Of a stretch of DNA of 64,000 nucleotides, positions 48,008-58,243 are shown piece by piece (position 1 is the stretch's first letter; every line of letters starts with the position of its first letter). The notes under the pieces were generated by a model. That model had not been told where the DNA came from and searched no databases. It worked only from the letters and a program-made list of their open reading frames with translations. Made by a program: the position numbers and the translations under genes. Source of the DNA: Chlorobium sp. GTDB lineage: Bacteria > Bacteroidota > Chlorobiia > Chlorobiales > Chlorobiaceae. The stretch lies in contig SZXZ01000011.1 of assembly GCA_005843835.1 (NCBI GenBank), forward strand, positions 1-64,000, read 5' to 3'.

Positions 48008-48763
48008 TCAGGTATTTTCTTCATCCTGGGGCAAAGTATTATGCAGTTGCAGGGGTGTAGCTGTTTTTGCACGCAGACGTATGTTCAGGACCTCAACAGA
48101 TACCGAAAATGCCATGGCAAAATAAATATACCCTCTTGGAATTTCAAACCCTGTACTTTCTGCCAGCAGGGTGACTCCAACGAGAATAAGAAAACTTAAG
48201 GCAAGCATTTTAATGGTCGGGTGATCATCAACAAAGTCACTGATTGTTTTGGCCGCAAGCATCATAATAAAAATCGCGATGATAATAGCTATAATCATCA
48301 CTTGGACTTGTTTCGCAAGTCCGACAGCCGTAATAACAGAGTCCAGTGAAAAGACGATATCGAGCACAGCAATCTGTAACATGGTCAATGCAAAACTCGT
48401 TGTTGAGTTTTTGGCCATTTTCTGCTCTATTCCTTCAAGACTCTGGTGAATTTCCTGAGTGCTTTTTGCAATCAAAAAAAGCCCTCCGGAAATCAGGATC
48501 AGATCACGGCCTGAAATATGGTGATCAAAAACCGTCAGGAGAGTCTCTTTCAGCCCCATAACCCATGTTATCGAGAGTAAAAGGGCAATTCTTGTCATCA
48601 TGGCGAGTCCCAAACCGATAATCCTTCCCTTAGGCTGTTTCTTTTTTGGCAACCGACCGACGATAATTGAAAGAAAAATAATGTTATCGATGCCTAGAAC
48701 GATTTCAAGAGCCGTCAAGGTTGCAAGAGCAATCCATGTTTCCGGCTGCATCATCCATTCCAT
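48008..48763 (-). CDS. TerC-family integral membrane protein
   Basis: A 251-residue membrane protein with seven or so helices. Family motifs: LEIVLGIDNIIFLSII with an intramembrane Asp and Asn, and VLDIVFSLDSVITAVGLA as the second copy of the same motif. TerC proteins are linked to tellurite resistance and, more recently, to manganese and other metal export near the Sec translocon. The substrate here is not known. Confidence 0.92.
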   Translation of the reverse strand: MEWMMQPETWIALATLTALEIVLGIDNIIFLSIIVGRLPKKKQPKGRIIGLGLAMMTRIALLLSITWVMGLKETLLTVFDHHISGRDLILISGGLFLIAKSTQEIHQSLEGIEQKMAKNSTTSFALTMLQIAVLDIVFSLDSVITAVGLAKQVQVMIIAIIIAIFIMMLAAKTISDFVDDHPTIKMLALSFLILVGVTLLAESTGFEIPRGYIYFAMAFSVSVEVLNIRLRAKTATPLQLHNTLPQDEENT

Positions 48764-48918
48764 TATACCACGGGATAAAGTTTATCAAGGTCTTGTATTA
48801 TTTGGCAATGTACCTAAGCGGAATGTGACTTGCAAAACGGCTGGTTACGCTAAACTCGTAAATTCGTTACATTGAATTGAAATGACCCTTTCCAGACTGC
48901 TTTTCATATTATCCTCTT

Positions 48919-50307
48919 ATGCAAAAAAATCAGGCCATCCCTGATGTGGCGTTATTGCGAGAGACATTTGACCGAGGTATAACTCACGATTTTTTCTGGC
49001 GAAGTTCACAGTTGCATGCGCTCAAGTCTTTTCTCATCGAATGTGAAAAGGATATCGCTGATGCGGTGTATGCCGATTTCAGAAAATCCGCAGCAGAGAC
49101 GCTTTTAACTGAAACAGGATATCTTTGCGGCGAAATCCGTCATACTCTAAAACATCTTAAATCGTGGATGAAACCTCAACGGGTCAGCATCCCATTGATT
49201 TACAAGCCTGGACGAGGTTATTATACCCGGGAACCCTATGGCGTTGTTTGTATAATCGGTGCATGGAACTACCCAGTAAACCTTTGTCTTGCACCACTCA
49301 TCAGTGCACTTGCAGCCGGTAACTGTGCTGTTGTCAAACCCTCGGAACTTGCTCCGAATACCTCAAAACTTATTGCAGACGGACTGAGACGCTACCTTGA
49401 CCAGCGGGCAATATGCGTGGTAGAAGGGGGTGTTGAAATAAGCAAAAAACTTCTTGAAGAGCGCTTTGACTATCTATTTTTTACAGGGAGCCAGAAAATC
49501 GGCAGGGAGGTCATGTATGCGGCAGCAAAGCATCTCACTCCATTGACGCTTGAACTAGGGGGAAAATGTCCCTGTATAGTAGAAGAAAATGTTGATCTCA
49601 ACGTTGCAGCACGCCGAATTGTGTGGGCCAAGTTTTTAAATGGAGGACAGACCTGCATATCACCAGATTATGTGCTGGTGCATAAACATGCGGAGGATGA
49701 ACTGCTCCGCAATATGAGGGAAGCGATCGCACACTTTTATGGTGATGATCCAAAAAAAAGTCCGGATTATCCGCGAATTATTAATGAGCATCATTTTCGT
49801 CGACTCGAAAAACTTCTTGTCGATTCTATTCCTTCAGGAGGCAATACCACAGACCAGCATGAGCAATATATTCCTCCGACGATTCTTCAAGGAGTGAGAC
49901 CAGAAGATAAAATTATGCAGTCAGAAATTTTCGGCCCCTTATTGCCGGTAATTTCATACGGGGATATAAGAGAAGCGCTTGATATTATCGGCAAAGGGGA
50001 TAATCCGCTCGCACTCTATCTTTTTTCATCGGACCCGAAGGTTCAGCAACGGGTAGTGCGACAATCTAAAACCGGGGGAGTATGTATTAACGATATGCTT
50101 TTTCAAGCATCTTGTCACATGCTGCCTTTTGGAGGTATCGGTAATAGTGGATTCGGAACCTACCATGGCAGAGCAGGGTTTAACACATTTTCTTTTCAGC
50201 GGAGTGTTCTGAAACGATCTTTTTATCCCGATCCCGATTTGAGATACCCTCCTTACAGCAGGGTTAAATTAAGCATTCTCAAGCACCTTATCACTTATTT
50301 CCATTAA
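48919..50307 (+). CDS. Aldehyde dehydrogenase (class 3-like)
   Basis: A 462-residue ALDH: cofactor-binding IIGAWNYPVNLCLAPLISAL, Glu212 in LTLELGGKCPCIV and catalytic Cys246 in LNGGQTCISPDYVLV. The short N-terminus and sequence type match ALDH3 members that oxidise fatty aldehydes, and the C-terminal tail may contact membrane. Stands alone on the plus strand; the patatin gene follows after 60 bases. Confidence 0.93.
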   Translation: MQKNQAIPDVALLRETFDRGITHDFFWRSSQLHALKSFLIECEKDIADAVYADFRKSAAETLLTETGYLCGEIRHTLKHLKSWMKPQRVSIPLIYKPGRGYYTREPYGVVCIIGAWNYPVNLCLAPLISALAAGNCAVVKPSELAPNTSKLIADGLRRYLDQRAICVVEGGVEISKKLLEERFDYLFFTGSQKIGREVMYAAAKHLTPLTLELGGKCPCIVEENVDLNVAARRIVWAKFLNGGQTCISPDYVLVHKHAEDELLRNMREAIAHFYGDDPKKSPDYPRIINEHHFRRLEKLLVDSIPSGGNTTDQHEQYIPPTILQGVRPEDKIMQSEIFGPLLPVISYGDIREALDIIGKGDNPLALYLFSSDPKVQQRVVRQSKTGGVCINDMLFQASCHMLPFGGIGNSGFGTYHGRAGFNTFSFQRSVLKRSFYPDPDLRYPPYSRVKLSILKHLITYFH

Positions 50308-50367
50308 TTGCTGTATTGTTGTTTCATTGTTGAGATGGTCAGTCAAAAATAATTTATCGGTATCAGC

Positions 50368-51132
50368 ATGAAAAAAACAGGTCTGGCTCTTGGTGGTGGA
50401 GCAGTTTTGGGTGCAGCTCATATAGGAGTCCTCAGGGCATTGGCTGAACTGCAAATTCCTGTCTCAATGGTTAGCGGTACGAGTATTGGAGCTTTTATTG
50501 CCGCCCTTTACGCTTTTGGTAAAAGCTGGCAGGAAATACGAGATATTGCTTTTGGTCTCGACTGGTTCGATTTGTCGGGGCTGGTGCTTTCTCAATACGG
50601 CCTATTGTCAAATAAAAAGTTTGGTGAAATTGTAACAGATCTGCTGGGCCATAAAAACATAGAAGACGCATTGATACCCCTTTCCATGATAGCTACTGAT
50701 ATCAGCTCTGGAAAAAAAGTTGTCTTTACAAAGGGCGATGTCTCAGTCGCTGTGATGGCAAGCAGTTGTATTCCGGGTATTTTCCGGCCTGTACATCACG
50801 ATGGGTTGTTGCTGGTTGATGGAGTGCTGATGGAAAATGTTCCCGTTTCCCCTCTTTTCGAAAGTGGCGCCGAATCAGTTATTTGTGTAGATCTCCTAGC
50901 TCGCCACTCGTTCAAGAAACCTGAAAACATTATCGGACTTCTGCTGAATGCTTTTTACAGTACAATCACCAACACTACAGCTATTCAGATAGAGCCTGCG
51001 GATTTGTGTATTGCTCCTAATCTTTCGGATTATAATCTGGTTGACCTTGCTCAGGTCCCTGACCTTCTTGACATCGGATACCGTGAGGCTTTGGGTAAAC
51101 TTCAAGGTTGGGGAGCCAACAGGGGTAATTAA
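50368..51132 (+). CDS. Patatin-like phospholipase
   Basis: A 254-residue RssA-like protein. Oxyanion loop [17 protein letters not shown], nucleophile Ser39 in SGTSIGAF and catalytic Asp in [14 protein letters not shown]. It probably cleaves acyl chains from lipids. It lacks a signal peptide, so acts at the inner face of the cytoplasmic membrane or in the cytoplasm. Confidence 0.92.
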   Translation: MKKTGLALGGGAVLGAAHIGVLRALAELQIPVSMVSGTSIGAFIAALYAFGKSWQEIRDIAFGLDWFDLSGLVLSQYGLLSNKKFGEIVTDLLGHKNIEDALIPLSMIATDISSGKKVVFTKGDVSVAVMASSCIPGIFRPVHHDGLLLVDGVLMENVPVSPLFESGAESVICVDLLARHSFKKPENIIGLLLNAFYSTITNTTAIQIEPADLCIAPNLSDYNLVDLAQVPDLLDIGYREALGKLQGWGANRGN

Positions 51133-51230
51133 GAGATGAAGGTTTTGCATGCTTTCAGCAAAGCATTACTTTGTGCTAATGGAAAAGGGAAAAATGATGT
51201 CGATTCAATGACTTAAATAAGGAATTACGC

Positions 51231-51797
51231 ATGAAAAAAATAGTTTCCGGTTTGGTCTGTTTGCTCATATTTTTTTTTAGTCAGATTGCAGGTGCTGTCA
51301 CAACACCTTATGTCTGTGGTTCAATCGGACTTGCAATGCTGAGTGATTCTCATGGAAATTATATTGCTGACCGTTCATTTGACAGTGGTCACCTTTTTTC
51401 AGGATCATTAGGACTTGACAGTGGTCGGTATCGAGTTGAAGCTGAACTCGGTTATCAGAAAAACGGTGTCAACAATTCCAGTTCCGTTTTATCAATGACA
51501 ACCTATATGGCAAATGGGTTTGTAAATGTCGAGCTGCCTCTCGCTCCGGTTAAGCCTTTTGTTCTTGCAGGCTTGGGTATAGCGAAAGTAGATGATGATA
51601 ATGGTTTTGGTCTTATTGTTGGCGACAGGGTGTTTGCCTGGCAGATTGGTGCCGGAGCAGGGTTTAGTATCGCTCCTATGGTAAACCTTGATGCTCAGTA
51701 CCGATATTTTACAACCACTAATCCCGAGCTTGCAGGTTATAATACCTACAGAATTGGCAGTCATAACGTGATTCTCGGATTAAGAATTGGATTATAA
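51231..51797 (+). CDS. Small outer-membrane beta-barrel protein
   Basis: A 188-residue protein with a signal peptide (VSGLVCLLIFFFSQIAGA, cleaved around residue 22) and repeated amphipathic strands (RYRVEAELGYQKNG, FVNVELPLAPVKPFVLAGLG, NLDAQYRYF), ending in the closing strand HNVILGLRIGL. The pattern fits an 8-strand OmpX/OmpA-type barrel. Function unknown. Confidence 0.85.
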   Translation: MKKIVSGLVCLLIFFFSQIAGAVTTPYVCGSIGLAMLSDSHGNYIADRSFDSGHLFSGSLGLDSGRYRVEAELGYQKNGVNNSSSVLSMTTYMANGFVNVELPLAPVKPFVLAGLGIAKVDDDNGFGLIVGDRVFAWQIGAGAGFSIAPMVNLDAQYRYFTTTNPELAGYNTYRIGSHNVILGLRIGL

Positions 51798-52162
51798 AAT
51801 ACCGTAGACCTTCTTTGTATTTTGTCCCCTTTTCGGACCGAATAGTTCCAGCAGAAAGTTATTGACTATTGTTTGTTAATTAGTAATTTAAAGTATTAAA
51901 GAGACGGTTTTGTAGTGAGTTTATAATTATTTGGCTCACATACATCCAAAATATTTTGCAGGGCATTTTTTTTATCCCGTTTTGTATTCTCTTTAAGCTC
52001 AATCCCTTTTGGGATAAAACGAGTTGAATCTGTTCCAGTTAGTTTATCGTAGTGCGGCGGATTTCCTCTGTATTATTATAAATAAATAGTAGGGTACAGT
52101 CTGTTTTATTCAGAAGCACCGGAGTTACGAAATACAAATGCTTTTAAAAAAGGGAGGATACT
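51798..52162. other. Intergenic region with two competing hairpins
   Basis: About 365 bases without gene. GGGAT at 52011-52015 can pair with ATCCC at 52002-52006 (tight TTTT loop) or, as part of GGGATAAAA 52011-52019, with TTTTATCCC at 51970-51978. The two foldings exclude each other. A ribosome site AAGGGAGG precedes the YbaK gene. Nothing else is recognised. Confidence 0.4.
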
Positions 52163-52633
52163 ATGCCTATTCGAAGATTGAGGGAGTTCCTGGACAGCCA
52201 TGCTGTCAGGTATTTTGTAGTCAGTCATTCTCCTGCCTACACAGCACAGGAGATAGCCGCTGCAGCACATGTGCCAGGCAAAGAATTGGCTAAAACGGTC
52301 ATGGTTACTATTGATGGTAAAATGGCAATGGTCATTTTGCCTGCCTCAAGACAACTTGATTTCGAGCTTTTACGTGACCTTATTAAATCCAGGGACGTGG
52401 AGCTTGCAAATGAGAAAGAATTTTCGGGGTTGTTTCCGGATTGTGAGATTGGCGCCATGCCTCCGTTTGGCAACCTTTTCGGAATGGATGTCTATGTATC
52501 AGAAGAACTTGAAGCAGATGATGAAATAGCATTCAATGCTGGAGCCCATACAGAACTTTTACGGCTTTCCTACGAGGATTATAAGAGGCTTGTTAAGCCG
52601 AAAGTTGCAAAACTTTCTCTGGAAGTAAAGTGA
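52163..52633 (+). CDS. YbaK/ProX-type aminoacyl-tRNA deacylase
   Basis: A 156-residue YbaK-fold protein: VSHSPAYTAQEIAAAAHVPGKELAKTVMV (motif parts VSHSPAYTAQEIA and GKELAKTVMV with the conserved Lys) and GAMPPFGNLFGMDVYV. These proteins hydrolyse misacylated tRNAs such as Cys- or Ala-tRNA(Pro). Substrate not decided. Confidence 0.88.
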   Translation: MPIRRLREFLDSHAVRYFVVSHSPAYTAQEIAAAAHVPGKELAKTVMVTIDGKMAMVILPASRQLDFELLRDLIKSRDVELANEKEFSGLFPDCEIGAMPPFGNLFGMDVYVSEELEADDEIAFNAGAHTELLRLSYEDYKRLVKPKVAKLSLEVK

Positions 52634-52689
52634 TTTCCATGCTTTATATTGAACTCTTAAGACAATAGAAACGTATCAGTTACGATCAT

Positions 52690-52706
52690 GACAGCTGATG
52701 GCTGTC
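52690..52706 (+). terminator. Weak hairpin after the YbaK gene
   Basis: Stem GACAGC (52690-52695) / GCTGTC (52701-52706) with no T-run. Possible weak terminator or RNA-end stabiliser. Confidence 0.35.
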
Positions 52707-52775
52707 TTAAGGGGTCTGCCTGATAGCGAAAGTATGGAAACTCAATTGATATCATAGGATTTTGTTCGCCTCTTT

Positions 52776-53915
52776 ATGAAGATTGCCTTATACTCAGGGA
52801 CGTATGTCAAGGACAAAGACGGTGCGGTAAAATCAATATCTCAGCTAGTCTCTTCATTCAGGAGAAAAGGTCATCAGGTAACGGTATGGTCACCTGACGT
52901 ATCGCTTCAGGATAATCATAATGGCGTAACAGTACACCCTATGCTGGCTGTTCCCATACCGCAATATCCTGACTACAAACTTGGTTTTTTCAAGCCAGAA
53001 ACCAGGCGGCAACTTGATGCATTTGCACCGGATATTGTGCATATTTCGACACCAGATATAGTCGGAAGAGAGTTTCTGCTCTACGCAAAAAAAAAGTCTT
53101 TGCCTCTCGCTTCAGTTTTTCACACTGATTTTCCCTCCTACCTTAAATATTACAGACTCAGGTTTGCCGAAAAGCCGTTCTGGAAATATCTGACATGGTT
53201 TTATAATGGTTGTGATATCGTTTTTGCTCCAAATGAGGGTATTCGATTGAAACTGATAAGCCAGAACATCAAAAATGTTGAAATATGGTCAAGGGGTGTA
53301 GACAAGGAGCTTTTTGATCCTTCTCACCGTTCTGAAAACCTTCGATCAACATGGAATGCAGATGGTCGGACGGTTTTTGTATTTGCCGGACGGTTTGTAC
53401 TCTATAAAGATGTCGAAGTCGTCATGAGGGTTTATGAGCGATTCATGGAGTCAGGCTATGCTGATCGCGTAAGATTCGTTATGATTGGTTCTGGTCCTAA
53501 AGAGGCTGAAATGAGACGAAGAATGCGCCAGGCTGTATTTACCGGGTATCTTACGGGGGTCGAACTATCTGAAGCCTATGCAAGTGGAGATATATTCCTT
53601 TTTCCTTCAATAACAGAGGCATTCTGCAATGTTGCTCTTGAAGCTCTTGCCTCAGGGCTTCCTGTTGTGGTTTCAAATGAAGGAGGATGCAAAGATATTG
53701 TTGAGAGATCGGGAGGCGGCGTCGTGGCCCGGTCCGGAGATTTTGAGGATTTTTTTTCAAGATGTCTTGAACTGTATGGAAATTCAGCCAAATACCGGGA
53801 ATTAAAAGCCCACGGGCTTAGGTTTGCAGAAACGAAGTCATGGTCATCTGTTAACAGTGTCGTGATTGACCGTTACCAGAATATGGTCAATTTTGCAACA
53901 GGAGGCGTGGCATGA
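52776..53915 (+). CDS. Glycosyltransferase family 4 (GT-B)
   Basis: A 379-residue GT4-type enzyme: IALYSGTYVKDKDGAVKSIS (acceptor-side loop), PDIVHISTPDIVG, IWSRGVDKELFDPSHRS, FVFAGRFVLYKDVEVV, and the donor-site Glu in FLFPSITEAFCNVALEALASGLPVV. The type resembles SqdX and mannosyltransferases that build glycolipids. In Chlorobi such enzymes could make glycolipids of the chlorosome or membrane, but the substrate is unknown. Confidence 0.88.
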   Translation: MKIALYSGTYVKDKDGAVKSISQLVSSFRRKGHQVTVWSPDVSLQDNHNGVTVHPMLAVPIPQYPDYKLGFFKPETRRQLDAFAPDIVHISTPDIVGREFLLYAKKKSLPLASVFHTDFPSYLKYYRLRFAEKPFWKYLTWFYNGCDIVFAPNEGIRLKLISQNIKNVEIWSRGVDKELFDPSHRSENLRSTWNADGRTVFVFAGRFVLYKDVEVVMRVYERFMESGYADRVRFVMIGSGPKEAEMRRRMRQAVFTGYLTGVELSEAYASGDIFLFPSITEAFCNVALEALASGLPVVVSNEGGCKDIVERSGGGVVARSGDFEDFFSRCLELYGNSAKYRELKAHGLRFAETKSWSSVNSVVIDRYQNMVNFATGGVA

Positions 53916-53965
53916 TCTAGCTTGAGCGGAATCGAGTGTTTTCTGATAATAATCCATTTAAAAAC

Positions 53966-54865
53966 ATGAATATTGGGTTTGTAGGACTCGGAAAAATGGG
54001 TTTCAATATGGTACAGCATCTTCTTGAATGCGATCATCATCTTGTTGTTTATGATCTTTCGGAAGAAGTTGTTGCCATTCTTGCCGAACAAGGGGCAACA
54101 GCGTCGACTTCGCTGCAGGAACTCGTTAATATGTTGCCCTCCCCTCGTCTGCTATGGCTGATGGTGCCTTCCGGTGCACCTGTCGATACAACCCTTGACT
54201 CTCTTATACCTTTATTGCAGCCAGGAGATATTATAATTGACGGGGGAAATTCGCATTATACCGATTCCGCAAAAAGGGCGATACGACTTCAAGAAAGTGG
54301 TATTCATTTTCTTGATGCCGGCACCAGCGGAGGGCTTGAAGGCGCAAGGCATGGAGCCTGTATTATGGTAGGCGGTGAAAAAGCGGCCTATGATGTAATA
54401 GAACCTTTGCTGAAAGATCTCTGTGTGGAAAATGGGTATGGTTATATGGGAAAGTCTGGGTCGGGACATTTTGCTAAAATGGTTCACAACGGGGTTGAAT
54501 ACGGCATGATGCAGGCAATAGGTGAAGGCTTTGAACTTTTAGAATCAAGCAGTTATGATTTTAATCTTGAAGATGTTTCAAGGGTTTGGTCAAATGGTTC
54601 AGTTATACGCGGTTGGTTGATGGATCTGGTGGTTTGTGCATTTCAGAAAGATCCGAAACTTGACTATCTCAGCGGACGTATTGCCGATTCAGGAGAAGGT
54701 CGCTGGACAATTGAAGCAGCGCTAGAGCATGAAGTATCGATTCCAGTGATCGCAGCGTCACTTTTCAGCAGGTATCGTTCACGTTCCGAAGATAATTTAT
54801 CCGACAGGGTCGTCGCCGCATTGCGTCACGAGTTCGGGGGACATGCGTTCAGCAAAAAACCTTAA
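53966..54865 (+). CDS. gnd: 6-phosphogluconate dehydrogenase (decarboxylating, short type)
   Basis: About 299 residues. NAD(P) motif GFVGLGKMG, substrate motif DAGTSGGLEGARHGACIMVGG-type loop, and catalytic SGHFAKMVHNGVEYGMMQ with Lys. It is the short, YqeC-like form of Gnd rather than the 470-residue form. It starts at MNIGFVGLG (53966), although the frame is open slightly upstream. Together with zwf and pgl it completes the oxidative pentose phosphate branch that makes NADPH. Confidence 0.92.
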   Translation: MNIGFVGLGKMGFNMVQHLLECDHHLVVYDLSEEVVAILAEQGATASTSLQELVNMLPSPRLLWLMVPSGAPVDTTLDSLIPLLQPGDIIIDGGNSHYTDSAKRAIRLQESGIHFLDAGTSGGLEGARHGACIMVGGEKAAYDVIEPLLKDLCVENGYGYMGKSGSGHFAKMVHNGVEYGMMQAIGEGFELLESSSYDFNLEDVSRVWSNGSVIRGWLMDLVVCAFQKDPKLDYLSGRIADSGEGRWTIEAALEHEVSIPVIAASLFSRYRSRSEDNLSDRVVAALRHEFGGHAFSKKP

Positions 54866-56314
54866 ATGGAAGACATAATGCAGGGAAATGCCGATAATTT
54901 CACCGTCGTGATTTTCGGTGCCAACAGCGATCTGGCTGCCCGTAAACTGTTCCCTTCACTTTACGAACTATCCAAATGGGGACATTTACCGGGCGAATAC
55001 AGAATCATAGGTGTCGGGCGATCTCTCCTCACCCATGAGGAATTTCGGCACCAGGTGCATCAAAAACTCACGACACTTTCACCAGAAACTGTTCTGGATG
55101 AACAGCATGTGAACAAGTTCAGCTCAAGACTTTTTTACGTAAGTCTGGACCTTGCAGATAGTGAAGGTTATCATGATCTTTATAAAGAGCTTATGGATGT
55201 TTCACCCGAGTCGGGGTTGGGTGAGCATATTCTGTATTACCTTTCCACTCCTCCAGACCTTGCCCCGATTATTGTCAAAAACCTCGACCTTGCAGGTCTG
55301 GGAGAGCAACATGATTCACAGGGCGGGTGGAGAAAAATTATCGTAGAAAAACCCTACGGAACAAATCTGCAGACGGCCCGTCAATTGAATTCCGCTATCG
55401 GAGCGGTTTTCAACGAAGAACGTATTTTTCGTATTGATCACTACCTCGGCAAGGAACCGGTTCAGAATATTATGGTGTTCCGGTTTTCCAATGGAATTTT
55501 TGAGCCCTTATGGACACGCCATTACATAGCGAATGTCGAAATTACCATAGCGGAGGATTTTGGTATCCGTGACCGCGGTGCATTCTATGATGCAGCGGGT
55601 CTGCTTCGCGATATTATACAGAACCATGCCCTTCAACTTCTCGCAGCAGTTGCCATGGAGCCGCCTGTTGATCTTTCTGCAGATTCTGTCCGCGACGAAA
55701 AAGCAAAACTTCTCCGTTCCATTCGCCCGTTTAAATCCTTTGATGTCGAAAAATCAGTTGTGTTAGGCCAGTACGAAGGGTATCGATCCGAAAAAAATGT
55801 AGCACAGGATTCAACAGTTGAGACCTTTGCAGCAGTCAAATTCTATATCGATAACTGGCGCTGGAAAGATGTTCCGTTTTATGTAAAAGCAGGCAAGAAC
55901 CTTTCCCAGACGATGACCAAGATCGTTATCACCTTCAAATGTCCTCCCCAGAATTATTTCGGGCCGGCAGAAAGTTGCAGTTACATCGCTAATCAGGTAG
56001 TTTTTTGTATTCAACCTGACGAAACTATTGCGTTGCGATTCGGGGCAAAACGTCCCGGTGAAGCAGTGATTACAGATCCCGTCTACATGAAATTTGATTA
56101 CAAAACATCCTTTACTGAAGCAGGCATGACCCCTTACCATCGTCTCCTGCTTGATGCCGTCAACGGAGATCAGATGAACTTTATACGGCAGGACAGTGTC
56201 GAATATTCATGGGCCATTATAGATTCAATTAGGGAAACTGTCAATGGCATGACACCTGAAACATATCCAATCCATTCAAATGGCCCGGAATCTGCTGGCA
56301 GTATTTACAGCTGA
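54866..56314 (+). CDS. zwf: Glucose-6-phosphate 1-dehydrogenase
   Basis: A 482-residue G6[22 protein letters not shown] (cofactor), [16 protein letters not shown] and the active-site [15 protein letters not shown]. Starts directly after the gnd stop codon (an alternative Met is at 54878). Its last ten bases overlap the convergent pgl gene. It catalyses the first, NADPH-producing step of the pathway. Confidence 0.96.
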   Translation: MEDIMQGNADNFTVVIFGANSDLAARKLFPSLYELSKWGHLPGEYRIIGVGRSLLTHEEFRHQVHQKLTTLSPETVLDEQHVNKFSSRLFYVSLDLADSEGYHDLYKELMDVSPESGLGEHILYYLSTPPDLAPIIVKNLDLAGLGEQHDSQGGWRKIIVEKPYGTNLQTARQLNSAIGAVFNEERIFRIDHYLGKEPVQNIMVFRFSNGIFEPLWTRHYIANVEITIAEDFGIRDRGAFYDAAGLLRDIIQNHALQLLAAVAMEPPVDLSADSVRDEKAKLLRSIRPFKSFDVEKSVVLGQYEGYRSEKNVAQDSTVETFAAVKFYIDNWRWKDVPFYVKAGKNLSQTMTKIVITFKCPPQNYFGPAESCSYIANQVVFCIQPDETIALRFGAKRPGEAVITDPVYMKFDYKTSFTEAGMTPYHRLLLDAVNGDQMNFIRQDSVEYSWAIIDSIRETVNGMTPETYPIHSNGPESAGSIYS

Positions 56315-57117
56315 GCGGTAAACCAGAACGTCATACCTTTTTCAGGTCTGACAAGGCTTGCCGGCAACAATCTCTCTTTATTAAGAAAAATTTTTTCAGC
56401 CAGTCTTGACTTCTCTTTTCCTGTGGTGTAAAACAGAACGTTCCGTGCATGGTTGATGACCGGTAGGGATAGGGTTAGCCGCTTTCCTGGAGGATTTGCC
56501 CGAGGTTCATCGACTGCAAGTACCCATCTTTGTTGTTTCTTAAGAACGTCAGCATTGTTCGCAAACAGTGATGCGGTATGACCGTCTTCACCCAGGCCGA
56601 GTATGATGAAGTCAAACATCGGAAAATCTTGTAAACAATATGGGTAGGTTGCACGAAAAAAAGCACTGATAGTCTCTTCATACTCCCTGGCAGCTTTTTC
56701 GCTGTCCTCTTTTTCTGCAGGCATTCTGAAAATATGATTTTCCGGCAGAGGAGCATGTTCAAGCAGCGACTCCACTGCCATGCGATAATTGCTGTCTGGA
56801 TGTGCAATCGGGACCCTTCGTTCATCCCCCCAGAACAACCATGTTTCTGCCCAGGGCATTGAGACTGTTTCTCCCTCCTGATTTACACTATTCTCTACGG
56901 ATGCCCAAAGCCCATAACGCTCAAAAATATCTTTTGTAACCCCTTGAGCAACATGCCGATAGAGTTGGCGGGGCGATTTTCCGCCTGCAAGAACAAGTGA
57001 AAACTGACCATGATCCTTAACAGCTCTATGTGCTTCAGTAATAATAAGCGCTGCGGCATGCTCTGTTATTTCTTTTTCACTGCCGCTGTAAAGGAACTTA
57101 CGTTCTGCTGTGCTCAT
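56305..57117 (-). CDS. pgl: 6-phosphogluconolactonase
   Basis: About 270 residues, of the DevB/NagB-like type: [16 protein letters not shown] at the N-terminus, [20 protein letters not shown] and [16 protein letters not shown]. It hydrolyses the lactone made by Zwf. The start at MSTAERKF (57117) is preferred to the Met ten codons upstream. It is tail-to-tail with zwf, overlapping by ten bases, so it is transcribed separately. Confidence 0.93.
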   Translation of the reverse strand: MSTAERKFLYSGSEKEITEHAAALIITEAHRAVKDHGQFSLVLAGGKSPRQLYRHVAQGVTKDIFERYGLWASVENSVNQEGETVSMPWAETWLFWGDERRVPIAHPDSNYRMAVESLLEHAPLPENHIFRMPAEKEDSEKAAREYEETISAFFRATYPYCLQDFPMFDFIILGLGEDGHTASLFANNADVLKKQQRWVLAVDEPRANPPGKRLTLSLPVINHARNVLFYTTGKEKSRLAEKIFLNKERLLPASLVRPEKGMTFWFTAQL

Positions 57118-57350
57118 GTGCTGTTTCCCTGGTCTTGTTGCAGTCAATCTGACGGTTGCGGTAATTCCGGTATGCGGCCTAAAGGTATGTAAGCATCAAC
57201 TATCCTCAATGATCAACATAAAGATAAACGATATAAACCTGTATAGAGGTTCCTGTGTATGTGATACAGTTTTGCTTCGGCGAGGTAGATGTATAACTTA
57301 TCATTTTGTGATTGAATAACCTGTCATTCTTCAGACGAAAACATATTGTT

Positions 57351-58046
57351 ATGCCTCTCTATGATGGATACGGCGTTCTGGTCGGCACATTGCAGAAGTA
57401 TTATTGCGATCATACAGTTAACGATGGTACATATTACCATTGTAATGTAAAAGTCCGAGCTGGCGGAAGAATATATCGTTGTCCGATTGACCTTGACAGT
57501 AAACATGATGCACATGGCCTCCAGTGGCGTGTTGTCGAGCTGGCGGCAGATGCTATACTGCCAATTCTTCATCTAAAGGAAGGCTGGCATCCCCTTGATT
57601 CTCACCCCGGTTCAGGTGCAATAGATTACTATCGAAGTCCTGAGCTGCAGCCAACAACAGAATGCCATCATGTAGCCTCCGATTCAGATAATCTTGAGGC
57701 AGAAATTGAAGGAACACTAACTGCTTCATGGAAATACGGAACAGGACCGGCAGCTTTCAGAGATCTTGAGCCCCTTCTGAGGCATTCCAGAAAACTGTTT
57801 ATTTTCGGCGAGCCTTTCAGAACGGGGTATGGCGTGCATAATATTCATCAAAATCAGGGTGACCCTCCCGAAAGTCAGTGGCACTCTGAAAACGGAATAT
57901 GGCAGGATGGTGCAGTTGTTGTACAGCGCGGTGACAAAACCTCGGCGGCATTTTTATGCAAATTTAATACCCAGAGTTTTTTTGCCGATACCTTATGTCT
58001 CTTATCCCCTGACGAGGAGCACCCTGAACATGAACATCTTCATTAG
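57351..58046 (+). CDS. DUF2278 (YukJ-like) protein
   Basis: About 231 residues. Typical family sequence: MPLYDGYGVLVGTLQKYY, YYHCNVKVRAGGRIYRCPID, GWHPLDSHPGSGAIDYYRS and a C-terminal VHNIHQNQGDPPESQWHSEN-type motif with several His and Asp. The function of the family is not known; metal binding is plausible from the conserved His. The open frame begins at 57312, but the family starts at MPLYDGYG. Confidence 0.83.
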   Translation: MPLYDGYGVLVGTLQKYYCDHTVNDGTYYHCNVKVRAGGRIYRCPIDLDSKHDAHGLQWRVVELAADAILPILHLKEGWHPLDSHPGSGAIDYYRSPELQPTTECHHVASDSDNLEAEIEGTLTASWKYGTGPAAFRDLEPLLRHSRKLFIFGEPFRTGYGVHNIHQNQGDPPESQWHSENGIWQDGAVVVQRGDKTSAAFLCKFNTQSFFADTLCLLSPDEEHPEHEHLH

Positions 58047-58145
58047 TTTGTTTTCCATAAAAAAATTCTTTTCAATGAATTTGTTGGTGCAGATACATCT
58101 CTTCTGTAACTTGCAAGTATAATATCTGAAAGTCATACAACTATT

Positions 58146-58171
58146 TGTGAGTCAATTCTGTTTGACTCACA
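58146..58171. promoter_or_regulatory. Perfect 10-bp inverted repeat
   Basis: TGTGAGTCAA (58146-58155) and TTGACTCACA (58162-58171) with a six-base spacer, 100 bases after the DUF2278 stop and 73 bases before the next start. No T-run follows at once, so it may be an operator for a dimeric regulator or a hairpin. Confidence 0.6.
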
Positions 58172-58243
58172 GACGTATTCCATTTTTTCTGTGGGCTATC
58201 TTTGTCTACGGATAACCGTTAATAAAAAAAAGGGAGAAGAGTT

